64,000 bases of DNA from Parapontixanthobacter aurantiacus (GCF_009827635.1 NZ_WTYW01000001.1:514001-578000), one strand, 5' to 3'. Shown: positions 37,683-49,208, numbered from the stretch's first letter. Program-made: numbers and translations. The notes: generated by a model from the letters alone, not told the origin.

Positions 37683-37961
37683 ATGGCAGCACGCATTTAC
37701 CAGAGAGCCAAAAGCGCAATGCAGTCGGGCAAGGCGCGGGTCGACGAATGGATTCTCGAATTCGAGCAGTCCGAGGCGCGCAAGCCCGATCCGCTTATGG
37801 GCTGGACCGGCAGCAGTGATACGCAGTCGCAGGTTCGTCTGACGTTTCCCGACAAGGAAGCGGCGAAGGCCTATGCAGAAAAGCACGGCATCGCGGCGCG
37901 CGTTCATCCCACGCCGCCGAAAAAGCTGAAGCTTCAGGCCTACGCCGACAATTTCCAGTAA
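37683..37961 (+). CDS. NADH dehydrogenase accessory subunit, NDUFS4/ETC complex I-like
   Basis: 92 aa. MAARIYQRAKSAMQSGKARVDEWILEFE and PLMGWTGSSDTQSQVRLTFPDKEAAKAYAEKHGI match the alphaproteobacterial homologue of the 18-kDa complex I subunit (NDUFS4). It sits on the matrix/cytoplasmic arm near the FMN site. Located 10 bp after hrpB but functionally unrelated to it; nuo genes are elsewhere. Confidence 0.92.
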   Translation: MAARIYQRAKSAMQSGKARVDEWILEFEQSEARKPDPLMGWTGSSDTQSQVRLTFPDKEAAKAYAEKHGIAARVHPTPPKKLKLQAYADNFQ

Positions 37962-38032
37962 GCGGACTCCCGTTCCGGCGAATCTGCACCGGGCGCTGGA
38001 CAAAGTTCTTCTGAAACACCATATGGCGCGCC

Positions 38033-38120
38033 GGGAGTCGGGTGGACGTTTGCGTTCGCTCACCGGGTCAGGTCCGGAAGGAAGCAGCCCAGGTGAATTG
38101 CGACGGGTCGCTCGGCTCCT
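38033..38120 (+). ncRNA. ffs: Signal recognition particle RNA, small bacterial type (4.5S)
   Basis: The universally conserved SRP hairpin is readable as GGGTCAGGTCCGGAAGGAAG (38065-38084), followed by CAGCC, enclosing the GGAA tetraloop. Outer arms GGAG (38034-38037) and CTCC (38116-38119) pair, and a T-run (CCTTTTTC) follows as terminator. The position immediately before dnaX is the usual alphaproteobacterial arrangement. Ends are estimated from pairing. Confidence 0.9.
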
Positions 38121-38174
38121 TTTTCTTTCCCCGCAGACCATGACAAATCGCGCTTCAGGGCGTAGCTAATCGGC

Positions 38175-40046
38175 ATGGACGATTCACCCGCGAACGCGGA
38201 ACACGATAGCGGCGGACTTCCGTGGAACGATGATTCCGCGCGAGGCGAGCGCGACGACGGACCGAGCGCTGCCGAACTGGAGGCTGCCGGACAGAATGCC
38301 TTGTTCGCCGAGGCAGAGCCGACACCTCCGGTGCCCGCTTCTTCTCCAACGCCTGCGCCGTCTCCAACCGCTGCGACGAGCGACGTTGCGTCGACCGCAA
38401 CCGTCGACCCGGCAACGCCCTATCGCGTCCTGGCCCGAAAATACCGCCCGCAGACCTTCAGCGAACTGATCGGGCAGGAACCGATGGTCCGCACGCTCGC
38501 CAATGCGATCAAGCGCGACCGGCTGGCTCATGCGTTTCTGATGACCGGCGTGCGCGGGGTCGGCAAGACGTCGACCGCGCGCCTCATCGCCAAGGCGCTG
38601 AACTGCATGGGCCCCGACGGAAATGGCGGGCCGACCATCGATCCCTGCGGCGTTTGCGAGCCTTGCCGCGCGATTGCCGAGGGCCGTCATATCGACGTGA
38701 TCGAGATGGACGCGGCGAGCCATACCGGTGTCGACGATGTTCGCGAGATTATCGAGGCAGTGCGCTATTCGGCGGTCTCTGCCCGCTACAAGATCTACAT
38801 CATCGACGAAGTGCACATGCTGTCGCGCAATGCTTTCAACGCGCTTCTGAAGACGCTTGAAGAACCGCCTGCGCATGTGAAGTTCCTGTTTGCCACGACC
38901 GAAGTGGACAAGCTTCCGGTGACGGTCCTCTCGCGTACGCAGCGTTTCGATCTCCGGCGAATTCCGACCGAATTGCTGCACAACCACTTTGCGTGGGTCT
39001 GCGCGCAGGAGGGCGTCGAAGCGGACGCAGAGGCGCTCGACATGATCGCCGGGGCCGCAGAAGGTTCGGTGCGCGACGGACTCTCGATCCTCGATCAGGC
39101 GATTGCCCATGCTGACATGGAAAGCGACGCGGAGGGCGCGAAGGTCACGGCGGAGCGGGTTCGCACAATGCTTGGTCTGGCCGACAAGAGCGCACAGCGG
39201 CGCTTGCTCGGAACGATTCTGAAGGGCGATCCGGCAGGATTGCTCGCGGCGATCGAGGACCAATATGCGCTTGGCGTCGAGCCGATCGCACTGATCCGCA
39301 CCCTCATGGACCTCGTCCACCGCATCACCGTCGCGCAAATATCGGGCGTCCGTGCCGACGCGCCGAGCGCCGAAGAAAGCACCGCTCTGACCGACTGGGC
39401 CAAGCGGCTCTCGGCAGGGCAGCTTCACCGGCTGTGGCAGCTCCTTCTCAAGGGTCACGAGGAAGTGCGTCAGGCACCCGAGCCGCTGACCAGCGCGCAA
39501 ATGGCCCTGTTGCGCATTCTTCACGCGGCAGACTTGCCCGATCCGGGCGAGATGATGAAGCGGATGGAGGAATTGGCAAAGCGCGCGCCCGCACCGTCGA
39601 CCGACGCACCTTCGACGGGACAGCCCGGGGCAGAGGCTTCGGGTTCGAACAATCTCGAAGAAGACTGGAGGGCACTGATCGAACAGGTCGAGCGATCGGG
39701 CCGCCATCACGCCGCCAGCGTCATGCGCCTTCAGGTTCGGCCGATCGCGCTCGGCGAGACCACGTTGAAGTTTTCGCGCGACCGTCGCTATCGCGACGAC
39801 ATTTCCGCTTTGCTGCGCGATGCGTTGTTCGAAGTCACCGGCAATCGCTGGACGCTCGAACAGGCGGAGAAGGGCGGACTTGCCTCGTTCGTCGAGCGGG
39901 AGCAGGATGAGGCACGCGAACGCGAAGCCGCCTTGCGCGACGATCCCCTCGTCAAGGCGGTATTCGCAAAGTTCCCCGATGCCCGCTTCGTCGACGAAGA
40001 ACCCGGCGTATCGGGCGGCCACAACAATTGGAGCAAGACAGCATGA
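38175..40046 (+). CDS. dnaX: DNA polymerase III subunits gamma/tau
   Basis: 623 aa. AAA+ clamp-loader domain begins YRVLARKYRPQTFSELIGQEPMVRTLANAI, with Walker A MTGVRGVGKTSTARLIAKALNC, a zinc cluster (CGVCEPCRAIAEGRH), Walker B YIIDEVHMLSRNAFNALLKTLEEPP and sensor VLSRTQRFDLRRI. The C-terminal tau part is present. The N-terminal ~75 residues are a Pro/Ala-rich extension found in sphingomonads. Overlaps ybaB by ATGA. Confidence 0.96.
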   Translation: MDDSPANAEHDSGGLPWNDDSARGERDDGPSAAELEAAGQNALFAEAEPTPPVPASSPTPAPSPTAATSDVASTATVDPATPYRVLARKYRPQTFSELIGQEPMVRTLANAIKRDRLAHAFLMTGVRGVGKTSTARLIAKALNCMGPDGNGGPTIDPCGVCEPCRAIAEGRHIDVIEMDAASHTGVDDVREIIEAVRYSAVSARYKIYIIDEVHMLSRNAFNALLKTLEEPPAHVKFLFATTEVDKLPVTVLSRTQRFDLRRIPTELLHNHFAWVCAQEGVEADAEALDMIAGAAEGSVRDGLSILDQAIAHADMESDAEGAKVTAERVRTMLGLADKSAQRRLLGTILKGDPAGLLAAIEDQYALGVEPIALIRTLMDLVHRITVAQISGVRADAPSAEESTALTDWAKRLSAGQLHRLWQLLLKGHEEVRQAPEPLTSAQMALLRILHAADLPDPGEMMKRMEELAKRAPAPSTDAPSTGQPGAEASGSNNLEEDWRALIEQVERSGRHHAASVMRLQVRPIALGETTLKFSRDRRYRDDISALLRDALFEVTGNRWTLEQAEKGGLASFVEREQDEAREREAALRDDPLVKAVFAKFPDARFVDEEPGVSGGHNNWSKTA

Positions 40047-40384
40047 AATCGATGGAAGAAATGATCCAAGCCGCGCAGAAGGCGGCGGAAAGCATTCAGA
40101 CCCAGATGGGCGAGATGCAGGCGAAGCTGGACTCGATCGAGGTCGAGGGAACTTCGGGTGGCGGCATGGTCAAGGTTCGCTGCACCGCGAAGGGCCGGAT
40201 GCTCGGCGTCCAGATCGACGAGAGCCTGATGAAGCCCGAAGAGAAACAGATGCTCGAAGACCTCGTGACGGCAGCCTTCAACGATGCGCGCGACAAGGCC
40301 GATCGCGTCTCGAACGAACAGATGAAGGAAATGCAGGGCGGCATGGGCCTGCCGCCAGGCTTCAACCTTCCCGGAATGGGCTGA
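40043..40384 (+). CDS. YbaB/EbfC nucleoid-associated protein
   Basis: 113 aa. MKSMEEMIQAAQKAAESIQTQMGEMQAKLDSIEVEGTSGGGMVKVRCTAKGRM is the YbaB fold, a DNA-binding dimer of small helices and a beta sheet. Translationally coupled to dnaX through a 4-bp ATGA overlap; GGAGC upstream. 213 bp without a gene follow before lon. Confidence 0.94.
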   Translation: MKSMEEMIQAAQKAAESIQTQMGEMQAKLDSIEVEGTSGGGMVKVRCTAKGRMLGVQIDESLMKPEEKQMLEDLVTAAFNDARDKADRVSNEQMKEMQGGMGLPPGFNLPGMG

Positions 40385-40597
40385 ACTTACCGAAGAATTT
40401 GCTGCGGCGATGGAACGCGCCACGGCTTTGCTATCCCGAACCCGGGATTGCTGGCGAGGCGCACCAATTCCCCGTCATAATGCGGGTAATGGAGGGCGAC
40501 GCGGCATTGCGCGGTCCGCGAGGCGTTCCCATATGCCAAGGCAAGACAGAACGGCGCCTGAAATGCGCGCCGGCCAAGCAATTCGACGGACGTTTCT

Positions 40598-42985
<2,388 letters not shown>

Positions 42986-43120
42986 GCGTAACGGGGTCGG
43001 ATGAGGGCGGCAGGTCATTGAGATCGGCGCCGCCCCCAATCCTTTCGTGCAGAAAGACGGTTTTTCCGCTTAATTTGTCCCGTTTTTGTGCAAGAATGGC
43101 GCAAAACTGCCAATAAGTCT

Positions 43121-43149
43121 TTGACATGAGGGGCGGCAGGCGTTCAAAT
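43121..43149 (+). promoter_or_regulatory. Predicted sigma70-type promoter of the HU gene
   Basis: A consensus -35 TTGACA at 43121-43126, 17-bp spacer, then TCAAAT at 43144-43149 (four of six -10 matches). It lies 60 bp before the HU ATG. Inferred from motif only. Confidence 0.5.
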
Positions 43150-43208
43150 CCCGCGCATTCGGAACGACAAGACCGAATTGCCAAGAAAGATTCTCAGGGG
43201 ATACAATA

Positions 43209-43481
43209 ATGAACAAGAACGATCTGGTCAGTGCAGTCGCGGATTCGAGCGGCCTGTCGAAGAGTGATGCCGCCAACGCCGTCGAAGGCGTATTCGATTC
43301 CATTCAGAAAGCGCTGTCTAACGGCGACGAAGTTCGCCTCGTCGGCTTCGGCACCTTCTCGGTCGCGAAGCGCAAGGCTTCGACGGGCCGTAATCCCCGC
43401 ACCGGTGAACCGATGACCATCAAGGCATCGAACCAGCCGAAGTTCAAGGCCGGTAAGGGCCTCAAGGATTCGGTCAACTAA
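43209..43481 (+). CDS. HU-family DNA-binding protein
   Basis: 90 aa. MNKNDLVSAVADSSGLSKSDAANAVEGVFDSIQKALSNGDEVRLVGFGTFSVAKRKASTGRNPRTGEPMTIKASNQPKFKAGKGLKDSVN is a full HU, with the RNPRTGE DNA-bending arm. It organises the nucleoid. AGGGG lies before the ATG. Located after lon, the usual order in this lineage. Confidence 0.97.
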   Translation: MNKNDLVSAVADSSGLSKSDAANAVEGVFDSIQKALSNGDEVRLVGFGTFSVAKRKASTGRNPRTGEPMTIKASNQPKFKAGKGLKDSVN

Positions 43482-43536
43482 GCATTTCGTAAGAAATGCC
43501 GCGCATCGACAGGATGCGCGTATCGAGCAAATAAAG

Positions 43537-43575
43537 AAGGAGCCACATCCGGGACGGGAGGTGGCTCCTTTTTTC
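43537..43575. terminator. Intrinsic terminator after the HU gene
   Basis: Perfect 10-bp stem AAGGAGCCAC (43537-43546) / GTGGCTCCTT (43561-43570), then TTTT on the plus strand. T-rich sequence also follows on the minus side (CTTCTTTATTTG), so it can stop the convergent rlmB transcript too. Confidence 0.9.
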
Positions 43576-43597
43576 CCACCCGTCGAACGTAAGTAGA

Positions 43598-44398
43598 TCA
43601 GTCGGACGGGCGCGTCGCGATTGCGTAAAGCGCGACAGCTGCGGCATTCGACACGTTGAGGCTTTCCATCGCCGCAGAGATCGGCAGTTTGGCGAGCGCA
43701 TCGCAATGCGCTTCGATATTCTGGCGCATCCCTTCGCCTTCCGCGCCCAGCACCAGTGCAACTTGCCCGGCCGGCAGCGCTTCGGCAAGCGTCGCTTCGG
43801 CATGGCCGGTAAGGCCGATCCGCCAATATCCGGCTTCCGCAAGTTCTTCGAGCGCGCGTGCGAGATTGACAACGCGCACCCAGGGAACGGTTTCGAGCGC
43901 GCCGGAGGCCGACTTGGCCACGACCCCGCTTTCGGGGGGAGCATGGCGGTCCTGCGTCACGATGGCAGCCGCATCGAAGGCGGCGGAAGAGCGTAGGATG
44001 GCTCCGAGATTGTGCGGGTCCGTTACCTGATCGAGAACAACGATCGGTCCTTCTTTCCCCTCTTCCGCGAGGATGTCGGAAAGGTGAATGTCCTCGAGCG
44101 CAAAGCAATCAAGAACCAATCCCTGATGCGGAGCGTCGCGTGCGACGAGGCGTCCCAGATCGGCGACATCGGCGAATTCGACGGGAAAATCGGGAGGGAG
44201 ATCCCCATCGAGCGAGGCAATGCCTTCGCGCGTCGCCCACAACTTGCGATGCTGACGGGCAGGGTTCTTCAGCGCAGCCTCTACGGCGTGACGGCCCCAG
44301 AGGCGGACCTGGCCCGGACTTGCGCGACCGCTGCCGCGGCCTCCTCGCATCCGGCCGGCCCGGCCTCTCAATGCGCGTTTCTTGCTGGGTTTGTTCAT
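43598..44398 (-). CDS. rlmB: 23S rRNA (guanosine-2251-2'-O) methyltransferase (TrmH/SpoU family)
   Basis: 266 aa. SpoU knot: LDQVTDPHNLGAILRSSAAFDAAAIV (motif 1), LALVLGAEGEGMRQNIEAHCD-like ALVLGAEGEG (motif 2) and LPISAAMESLNVSNAAAVALY (motif 3). The N-terminal SpoU_sub_bind domain starts RLWGRHAVEAALKN. The first ~25 residues are a basic Arg/Gly-rich extension. I use the Met at 44398; longer in-frame reading is open but not family-like. Confidence 0.92.
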   Translation of the reverse strand: MNKPSKKRALRGRAGRMRGGRGSGRASPGQVRLWGRHAVEAALKNPARQHRKLWATREGIASLDGDLPPDFPVEFADVADLGRLVARDAPHQGLVLDCFALEDIHLSDILAEEGKEGPIVVLDQVTDPHNLGAILRSSAAFDAAAIVTQDRHAPPESGVVAKSASGALETVPWVRVVNLARALEELAEAGYWRIGLTGHAEATLAEALPAGQVALVLGAEGEGMRQNIEAHCDALAKLPISAAMESLNVSNAAAVALYAIATRPSD

Positions 44399-44547
44399 GG
44401 TTCGCGCTTTCGTCGGACAAAGTTTCGCGCCTCCTGCCAGCACGCCCATTGACAGGCAAGCATCGCTTCGCCAAAGCGGCCCCTCTCGGCTGGAGGCCCG
44501 CATGAAACCGGGCGCGCTCTTGCGTTTATCTTGAACGTCGCACCAGT

Positions 44548-44633
44548 GGACAGGTGGCCGAGTGGTTAAAGGCAGCAGACTGTAAATCTGCCCGCGCAAG
44601 CGTACGCTGGTTCGAATCCAGCCCTGTCCACCA
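44548..44633 (+). tRNA. tRNA-Tyr (anticodon GTA)
   Basis: 86-nt class II tRNA with long variable arm and encoded CCA. Acceptor GGACAGG pairs with CCTGTCC; the anticodon loop contains CTGTAAA (GTA), and T-loop GGTTCGAATCC. Its 3' end is the integration site of the island that follows. Confidence 0.95.
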
Positions 44634-44634
44634 C
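44609..44634 (+). other. attL: 3' end of tRNA-Tyr
   Basis: 26 bp covering the T-arm and acceptor 3' end. It matches the copy at 60881-60906 in 24 of 26 positions, with a perfect 15-bp core AGCCCTGTCCACCAC (44620-44634). The integrase gene starts about 200 bp further on. Confidence 0.8.
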
Positions 44635-44757
44635 CGCCCTTTCTTTCAGCATCTATCAGCATCCCCAGGAATCCGTGGAAACCCTTGGGTTTCTGCGGTA
44701 TATTGCACCTATTCCGTCCCCACGCGGCCATCGCGATCTACCCTTATCCGAGGCCTA

Positions 44758-44837
44758 GTGTGGGGAAGGTGTGGGGAAAGAACTGCGCTTCCCCACACTT
44801 GAATATTCCGGAACAGCCTGCGGAGATGTGGGGAAGG
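44758..44837. repeat. GTGTGGGGAA repeats, likely integrase arm sites
   Basis: Direct copies at 44758-44767 and 44769-44778, an inverted copy at 44789-44798 and a near-copy (TGTGGGGAAGG) at 44827-44837, the last overlapping the integrase ribosome site. Related TGTGGGG words recur at the right end (60809-60827). Position and spacing suit arm-type binding sites or an autoregulatory operator. Confidence 0.55.
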
Positions 44838-44839
44838 AA

Positions 44840-46051
44840 ATGGGCAAGCTCACGGCGGTGGCGGTCAAGGCAGCTTTGGCGAATCCCGGCACGTATCAGG
44901 ATGGCGACGGTCTTTTCCTCAAAGTTGGGAAAACCGGCTCCGCTTCATGGCTGCTTCGACTCCAGCAAGACGGCAAGCGGCGGGACATTGGGCTTGGAAG
45001 CGCCAAACTGGTCACGCTGGCGGATGCTCGGGAAAAAGCGAACGGGCTGCGCAAGGCCGTGAAGGTCGAAAAGCGCGATGTTCTCACGGAACGCAAGGAC
45101 GAGGCCGCCGCCAAGGTCACCTTCCGCGAAGCCGCCACCCAGTACCACTCTGAAAACGAAGCAGGCTGGAAGAGCGACGTCTACACCCGCCAGTGGCGGG
45201 CCAGTCTGGAGAACTACGCCTTCCCCAAACTGGGGGACATGCCGACCGGCAGCATCACCGCGGCTGACATAATCGCGGTCCTCACCCCGATCTGGCAGGA
45301 AATCCCGGAAACCGCGCGCCAGGTGCGCAATCGGATTTGCGCGGTGCTGGATTACGCGCATGCCAAGGGCTGGCGATCGAGCGAAGCTCCGTCGGGGAAC
45401 AGCAGTCTGAAGGCCGGTCGCGGTCTCCCCCGGCAGGTAAAGCAAACGCAGAACCGCAAGGCGATGCCCTACGTCGCTATCCCATCGTTCATGACCGCAC
45501 TGAGGCGCAAACCATCCTTTGGACGATTCGCGCTCGACCTCCTGATTCTGACCGGCACGCGCTCGCAAGAGGTTCGGCTGGCGACGTGGGAGGAATTCGA
45601 CCTAGACGAGCGCCTCTGGACGATCCCCGCCGAGCATATGAAGCGGAGCAAAGCCCACGTGGTCCCACTTTCCGAAGCCGCGATGGCGGTTCTTGCCAAA
45701 GCGGATGCCCTCCGGGTCGAGGGAGCCGAAGTGGTCTTCTCCGGGGCGACCGGCAAAGCAATGTCGGACATGACCCTGCTCAAGGTGCTGCGCGACATGC
45801 AGGAGCCCTTCCACGTCCACGGCTTCCGCTCCGCTTTCACGGACTGGGCAGCGAACGAAGGTTATCCGGATGCAGTGGTTGAGGCGGCACTGGCTCACAA
45901 GACGCCCGACGCGGTGCAGGCTGCCTATCGCCGCACCACCTATCTCGGCACCAAGGAAAAGCCGGGTGCGCGCGTGAAGCTGATGGAAGCGTGGGGAGCC
46001 TATTGTTCCGGGACAGCCATCCCGGACGGACCTTCCGACGCAGCCGGCTAG
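44840..46051 (+). CDS. Tyrosine-type integrase (DUF4102/phage P4 type)
   Basis: 403 aa. N-terminal arm-binding DUF4102 domain (LTAVAVKAALANPGTYQDGDGLFLKV...ASWLLRLQQDGKRRDIGLGS), core-binding SAM-like domain (~95-195), and catalytic domain with Arg241 in ILTGTRSQEVRLATW, His327-x-x-Arg330 in HVHGFRSAFTDWA, His353, and nucleophile Tyr363 in AAYRRTTYLG. Catalyses site-specific recombination at the tRNA-Tyr site. The ATG at 44840 follows GGGGAAGGAA; an upstream GTG at 44771 is less likely. Confidence 0.93.
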   Translation: MGKLTAVAVKAALANPGTYQDGDGLFLKVGKTGSASWLLRLQQDGKRRDIGLGSAKLVTLADAREKANGLRKAVKVEKRDVLTERKDEAAAKVTFREAATQYHSENEAGWKSDVYTRQWRASLENYAFPKLGDMPTGSITAADIIAVLTPIWQEIPETARQVRNRICAVLDYAHAKGWRSSEAPSGNSSLKAGRGLPRQVKQTQNRKAMPYVAIPSFMTALRRKPSFGRFALDLLILTGTRSQEVRLATWEEFDLDERLWTIPAEHMKRSKAHVVPLSEAAMAVLAKADALRVEGAEVVFSGATGKAMSDMTLLKVLRDMQEPFHVHGFRSAFTDWAANEGYPDAVVEAALAHKTPDAVQAAYRRTTYLGTKEKPGARVKLMEAWGAYCSGTAIPDGPSDAAG

Positions 46052-46936
46052 CGCATCCCCGCGCAACGGGAGAGCCACCATGGCGGCTGGCGCGCATGGC
46101 TTACGCCATGCCGCCTGCCCTCCGGCGAGGATGGGAGGGGGAGGGGAAACCGCAAATCGATGCCCTGGCGCGGGCCAGCGGGCGCAGCCCGCCACCCGGG
46201 GGCATCTATTTGCGGTTTCGGGAACGAGAGGGCGAAGCCCTTGGCGTTCCCACGCCAAGGATCGCATCCGCGATCCGCACAAAGGGGGTACCCTTGCAAC
46301 GGAGCGAAGCCGCCGGATGCCCTGCGCGCGCGGTCAGTGCGCCAGCGGGCGTCCGGCAATGAGAGAGGCAAGACTGCCTGCGGGTTAGCTCAAGAACGCC
46401 GCGCCCTCAGGAGCGCGCAGCGCGGGACAGAGCGTGTCCTCCAGAAACTCCCACTCAACTTGAACTTGCTCCTGATCGTCACCCGAATGGGCCGGGACTA
46501 CAGGCCCGGTCGGCGAAGCGGATAGAGCAGGTCGCCCGCTAGGGAAGCCCGCCCACAATTTGGCCTGCGGTCAAAAAATAGCCGCTTTGCGCCCTCTAAT
46601 CGGTCGTTGAAGCGGCGAGCCGCCCATCCCGAAAGGGGTCGTTCGTCGTCCTGCCACATCGGGGCGCCGAGCGGCTGTTTCGGGGACAATCCTGCCGTTC
46701 CAGAGCGATATATCGAACGGCAGCTTTCGCCAGAAGCGGACATCCAGCGGTTGCCTGACCAGCATCGCAGACCGACAGAAAATAGGGCCGCTGAGAGGCC
46801 GTCCGTTTTTAGGCAACCTTCTCGACATAGCCCCCATTTCCAATCAGCCGAACCGGAAATGTTCGATCCACAGTAGCCTGCTGTCTGCCTCGAGCTTCTT
46901 GTTTCGGGTAAGCGTAGCAAAAATCTTGATGAAGAC
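46052..46936. other. Non-coding stretch with dense hairpins, upstream of the MmeI-like gene
   Basis: About 885 bp without a gene I can support. The first 250 bp hold a series of strong inverted repeats (see 46094-46295). From about 46900 the frame of the downstream methyltransferase already reads GKRSKNLDEDLAQFPYVNG, family sequence that lies in front of the first usable start, so the remainder probably replaced the lost 5' part of that gene. Confidence 0.6.
46094..46295. repeat. Tandem array of five hairpins
   Basis: Inverted repeats: 46094-46100/46105-46111 (7 bp); 46146-46165/46200-46219 (20 bp, one mismatch) enclosing an inner GC hairpin 46178-46192; 46220-46226/46245-46251 with inner AGGGC-GAA-GCCCT; 46259-46265/46270-46276 (7 bp); 46282-46286/46291-46295. 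They follow one another with almost no spacer, which suggests a structured RNA or a DNA-processing site and not coincidence. Confidence 0.65.
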
Positions 46937-49003
46937 TTGGCGCAGTTCCCCTACGTGAACGGCGACCTGTTCAAAACATCGACGCGCATCCCGGACTTCA
47001 ATCGCTCGATGCGAGAAGCTCTGCTAGAAGTTTCCGCCTTCGACTGGTCCCCTATTTCGCCCGCAATCTTCGGATCGTTGTTCCAGTCCGTGATGGACCG
47101 AGCAGAACGGCGACGGCAAGGTGCGCATTACACAACCGAGAAGAACATCCTTAAAGTCATCGGGCCACTCTTTCTCGACGAGCTGCGGGCCGAATTCGAA
47201 CGGCTAAAGGCCCTGCGCATTGCGAAAATCGCAAGGCTCACCGAATTTCAGGAAAGGCTGAGCAAACTGCGATTTCTCGATCCTGCCTGCGGTTGCGGCA
47301 ACTTCCTCGTCATCGCCTACCGCGAGCTTCGCCTGCTCGAACTCGATGTCCTGACCGAGATATTTGCGGGTAAAGACCAGCTCATCCTAGACGTCTCGGC
47401 TCTCTCGAAGGTTGACGTCGATCAGTTTGCGGGCATTGAGATCGGCGAGTTTGCGTCGCGCATCGCGGAAACGGCGATGTGGATGATGGATCACATCATG
47501 AATTCGCGGCTCTCGCTCGCATTTGGCAAGAGCTACGTTCGCATACCGCTTAGGAAGTCGCCTGTGATCCGGCATGACGATGCTCTGGATGTGGCGTGGG
47601 AAAGCGTTCTGCCGCCTGCGGAATGTACGCACATCCTCGGAAATCCGCCTTTCATCGGGCATGCATTGCGCGACGCTGATCAGAAAGCCGGTATGCACCG
47701 GGTCTGGGGCCGCGACGGTCAAGTCAACCGGCTCGACTATGTTACCTGCTGGTTCAAGCTCGCGACCGACTACGCGCAGAAGAATCGCGCAATCAGAATC
47801 GCCTTCGTTTCGACGAACTCGATATGTCAGGGCGAGCAGGCTTCAATCCTGTGGCCCCAGCTTTTCCGGTCGGGGGCGAGGATTTTCTTCGCCCACCGCA
47901 CGTTCGAATGGCTCAGCGAGGCACGAGGCAAAGCAGCGGTTCACGTCATCATAGTCGGACTCGATTTCGACCGTGACGGATCAAGGCAGATATACGACTA
48001 CGACGATGTGAAGGGCGATCCTCACATGTCGATCGTTCCGCAGATCAACAGTTACCTAATCTCCAGCCCGCAAATATTCATCGCTGCACGGAGCCGCCCG
48101 CCCGCAGGTATGCCCAAGCTATTCCAAGGCAGCAAGCCTGCGGATGGCGCACGGCTCAAAGGGCCGAACGGCAAATACGTCACGACGAGCAACCTGATCC
48201 TCGACGAGGAAGACCGGAAAGCTGCGCTCGCCCGCGATCCGGGCATCGCAAAATGGCTTCGCCCATATGTTGGCGGGCAGGAGCTTATTTCCGGCAAGTG
48301 GCGATGGTGTCTTTGGCTGAAAAACGCCACTCCGGCGGAGCTGAAATCTTCGCCCGAGATTCAGGAACGCCTCGCCCGCGTCAAGCACGGGCGGCTGAAG
48401 AGCCCAACGGACAGCGTTCGGGAATTTGCGGCGACGCCCTGGGTCTTCACGCAGGACCGACAGCCGTCATCGTCCTATCTGGCGGTCCCCGAGGTGTCGT
48501 CGGAGACTCGAGAATACATCCCCATCTGCGTTCTCGATGAGAATGTGATCGGCAGCAACAAGCTCCTGATCCTGCCAAAACCAGAACTCTGGATCATGGC
48601 GTTGCTGACATCGGCCATGCATATGGCTTGGATGCGGACGGTCGCAGGCAGGCTGGAGAGCCGCTACAGCTATGCGCCAAACGTCTATAATTCCTTCCCG
48701 TGGCCCGTCGTGGATGATGCCGACAAGACAAAGCTAGAGGCCTCAGCGAAGGCTATCGTCGCCGCGCGGGAAGCATGCGCCCCCGCGACGCTGGAGGACA
48801 TGTACGATGCGGGGGGCATGCCGGTGGAGGTGCGCAAGGCGCACAAAGCGAATGACCGACTGGTAGACAGGCTCTACCGAAAAGAGCGTTTTGCCACCGA
48901 GCGCGAAAGGGTTGAGCATCTGTTCAACCTGTTTCAGACGCGATCTGCGCCGCTCGTGGTTGCCAGTAGGAAAGAGAAGAGGAAGTCCGGCAAGAAATCC
49001 TGA
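46937..49003 (+). CDS. MmeI/Type IIG-like DNA adenine methyltransferase, N-terminally truncated
   Basis: 688 aa from a TTG start. The SAM motif DPACGCGNF (115-123) and catalytic NPPF (236-239) define the N6-adenine methylase; residues ~440-600 (YSYAPNVYNSFPWP near the end) are the MmeI-type specificity and C-terminal region. Full MmeI-like enzymes have ~250-300 more residues carrying the PD-(D/E)XK nuclease and helical spacer. Here the frame enters at KNLDEDLAQFPYVNGDLF directly behind a stop at 46874, so the nuclease is gone. It can still methylate, or be a pseudogene; the start lacks a ribosome site and Met47009 is an alternative. Confidence 0.85.
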   Translation: MAQFPYVNGDLFKTSTRIPDFNRSMREALLEVSAFDWSPISPAIFGSLFQSVMDRAERRRQGAHYTTEKNILKVIGPLFLDELRAEFERLKALRIAKIARLTEFQERLSKLRFLDPACGCGNFLVIAYRELRLLELDVLTEIFAGKDQLILDVSALSKVDVDQFAGIEIGEFASRIAETAMWMMDHIMNSRLSLAFGKSYVRIPLRKSPVIRHDDALDVAWESVLPPAECTHILGNPPFIGHALRDADQKAGMHRVWGRDGQVNRLDYVTCWFKLATDYAQKNRAIRIAFVSTNSICQGEQASILWPQLFRSGARIFFAHRTFEWLSEARGKAAVHVIIVGLDFDRDGSRQIYDYDDVKGDPHMSIVPQINSYLISSPQIFIAARSRPPAGMPKLFQGSKPADGARLKGPNGKYVTTSNLILDEEDRKAALARDPGIAKWLRPYVGGQELISGKWRWCLWLKNATPAELKSSPEIQERLARVKHGRLKSPTDSVREFAATPWVFTQDRQPSSSYLAVPEVSSETREYIPICVLDENVIGSNKLLILPKPELWIMALLTSAMHMAWMRTVAGRLESRYSYAPNVYNSFPWPVVDDADKTKLEASAKAIVAAREACAPATLEDMYDAGGMPVEVRKAHKANDRLVDRLYRKERFATERERVEHLFNLFQTRSAPLVVASRKEKRKSGKKS

Positions 49004-49208
49004 GCGCCCAATTTCCGTATGCCAACCTTCGGCGAGACTCGACGGAATGAATGTGCGTGAGGCCGATGTAGAGCTTTGAAACTCTAGTTGGCTGTGACGT
49101 GCCCCAAGCTGCCGAACCAGTCGTCCATTGGCGTCCTCTCAAGCGGACCAATACTATCTGGACCGCCCGACGCCCTGCCGTCGAAACTGCGATCAGGGGA
49201 GTTTATGG

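Noticed and set aside
38184-40022. 612-codon minus-strand frame across dnaX
   Set aside because: Antisense shadow caused by high-GC third positions; DnaX motifs are unambiguous on the plus strand.
46498-46920. 140-codon minus-strand frame before the MmeI-like gene
   Set aside because: No ribosome site, no family; lies in a region that looks like rearranged non-coding sequence.
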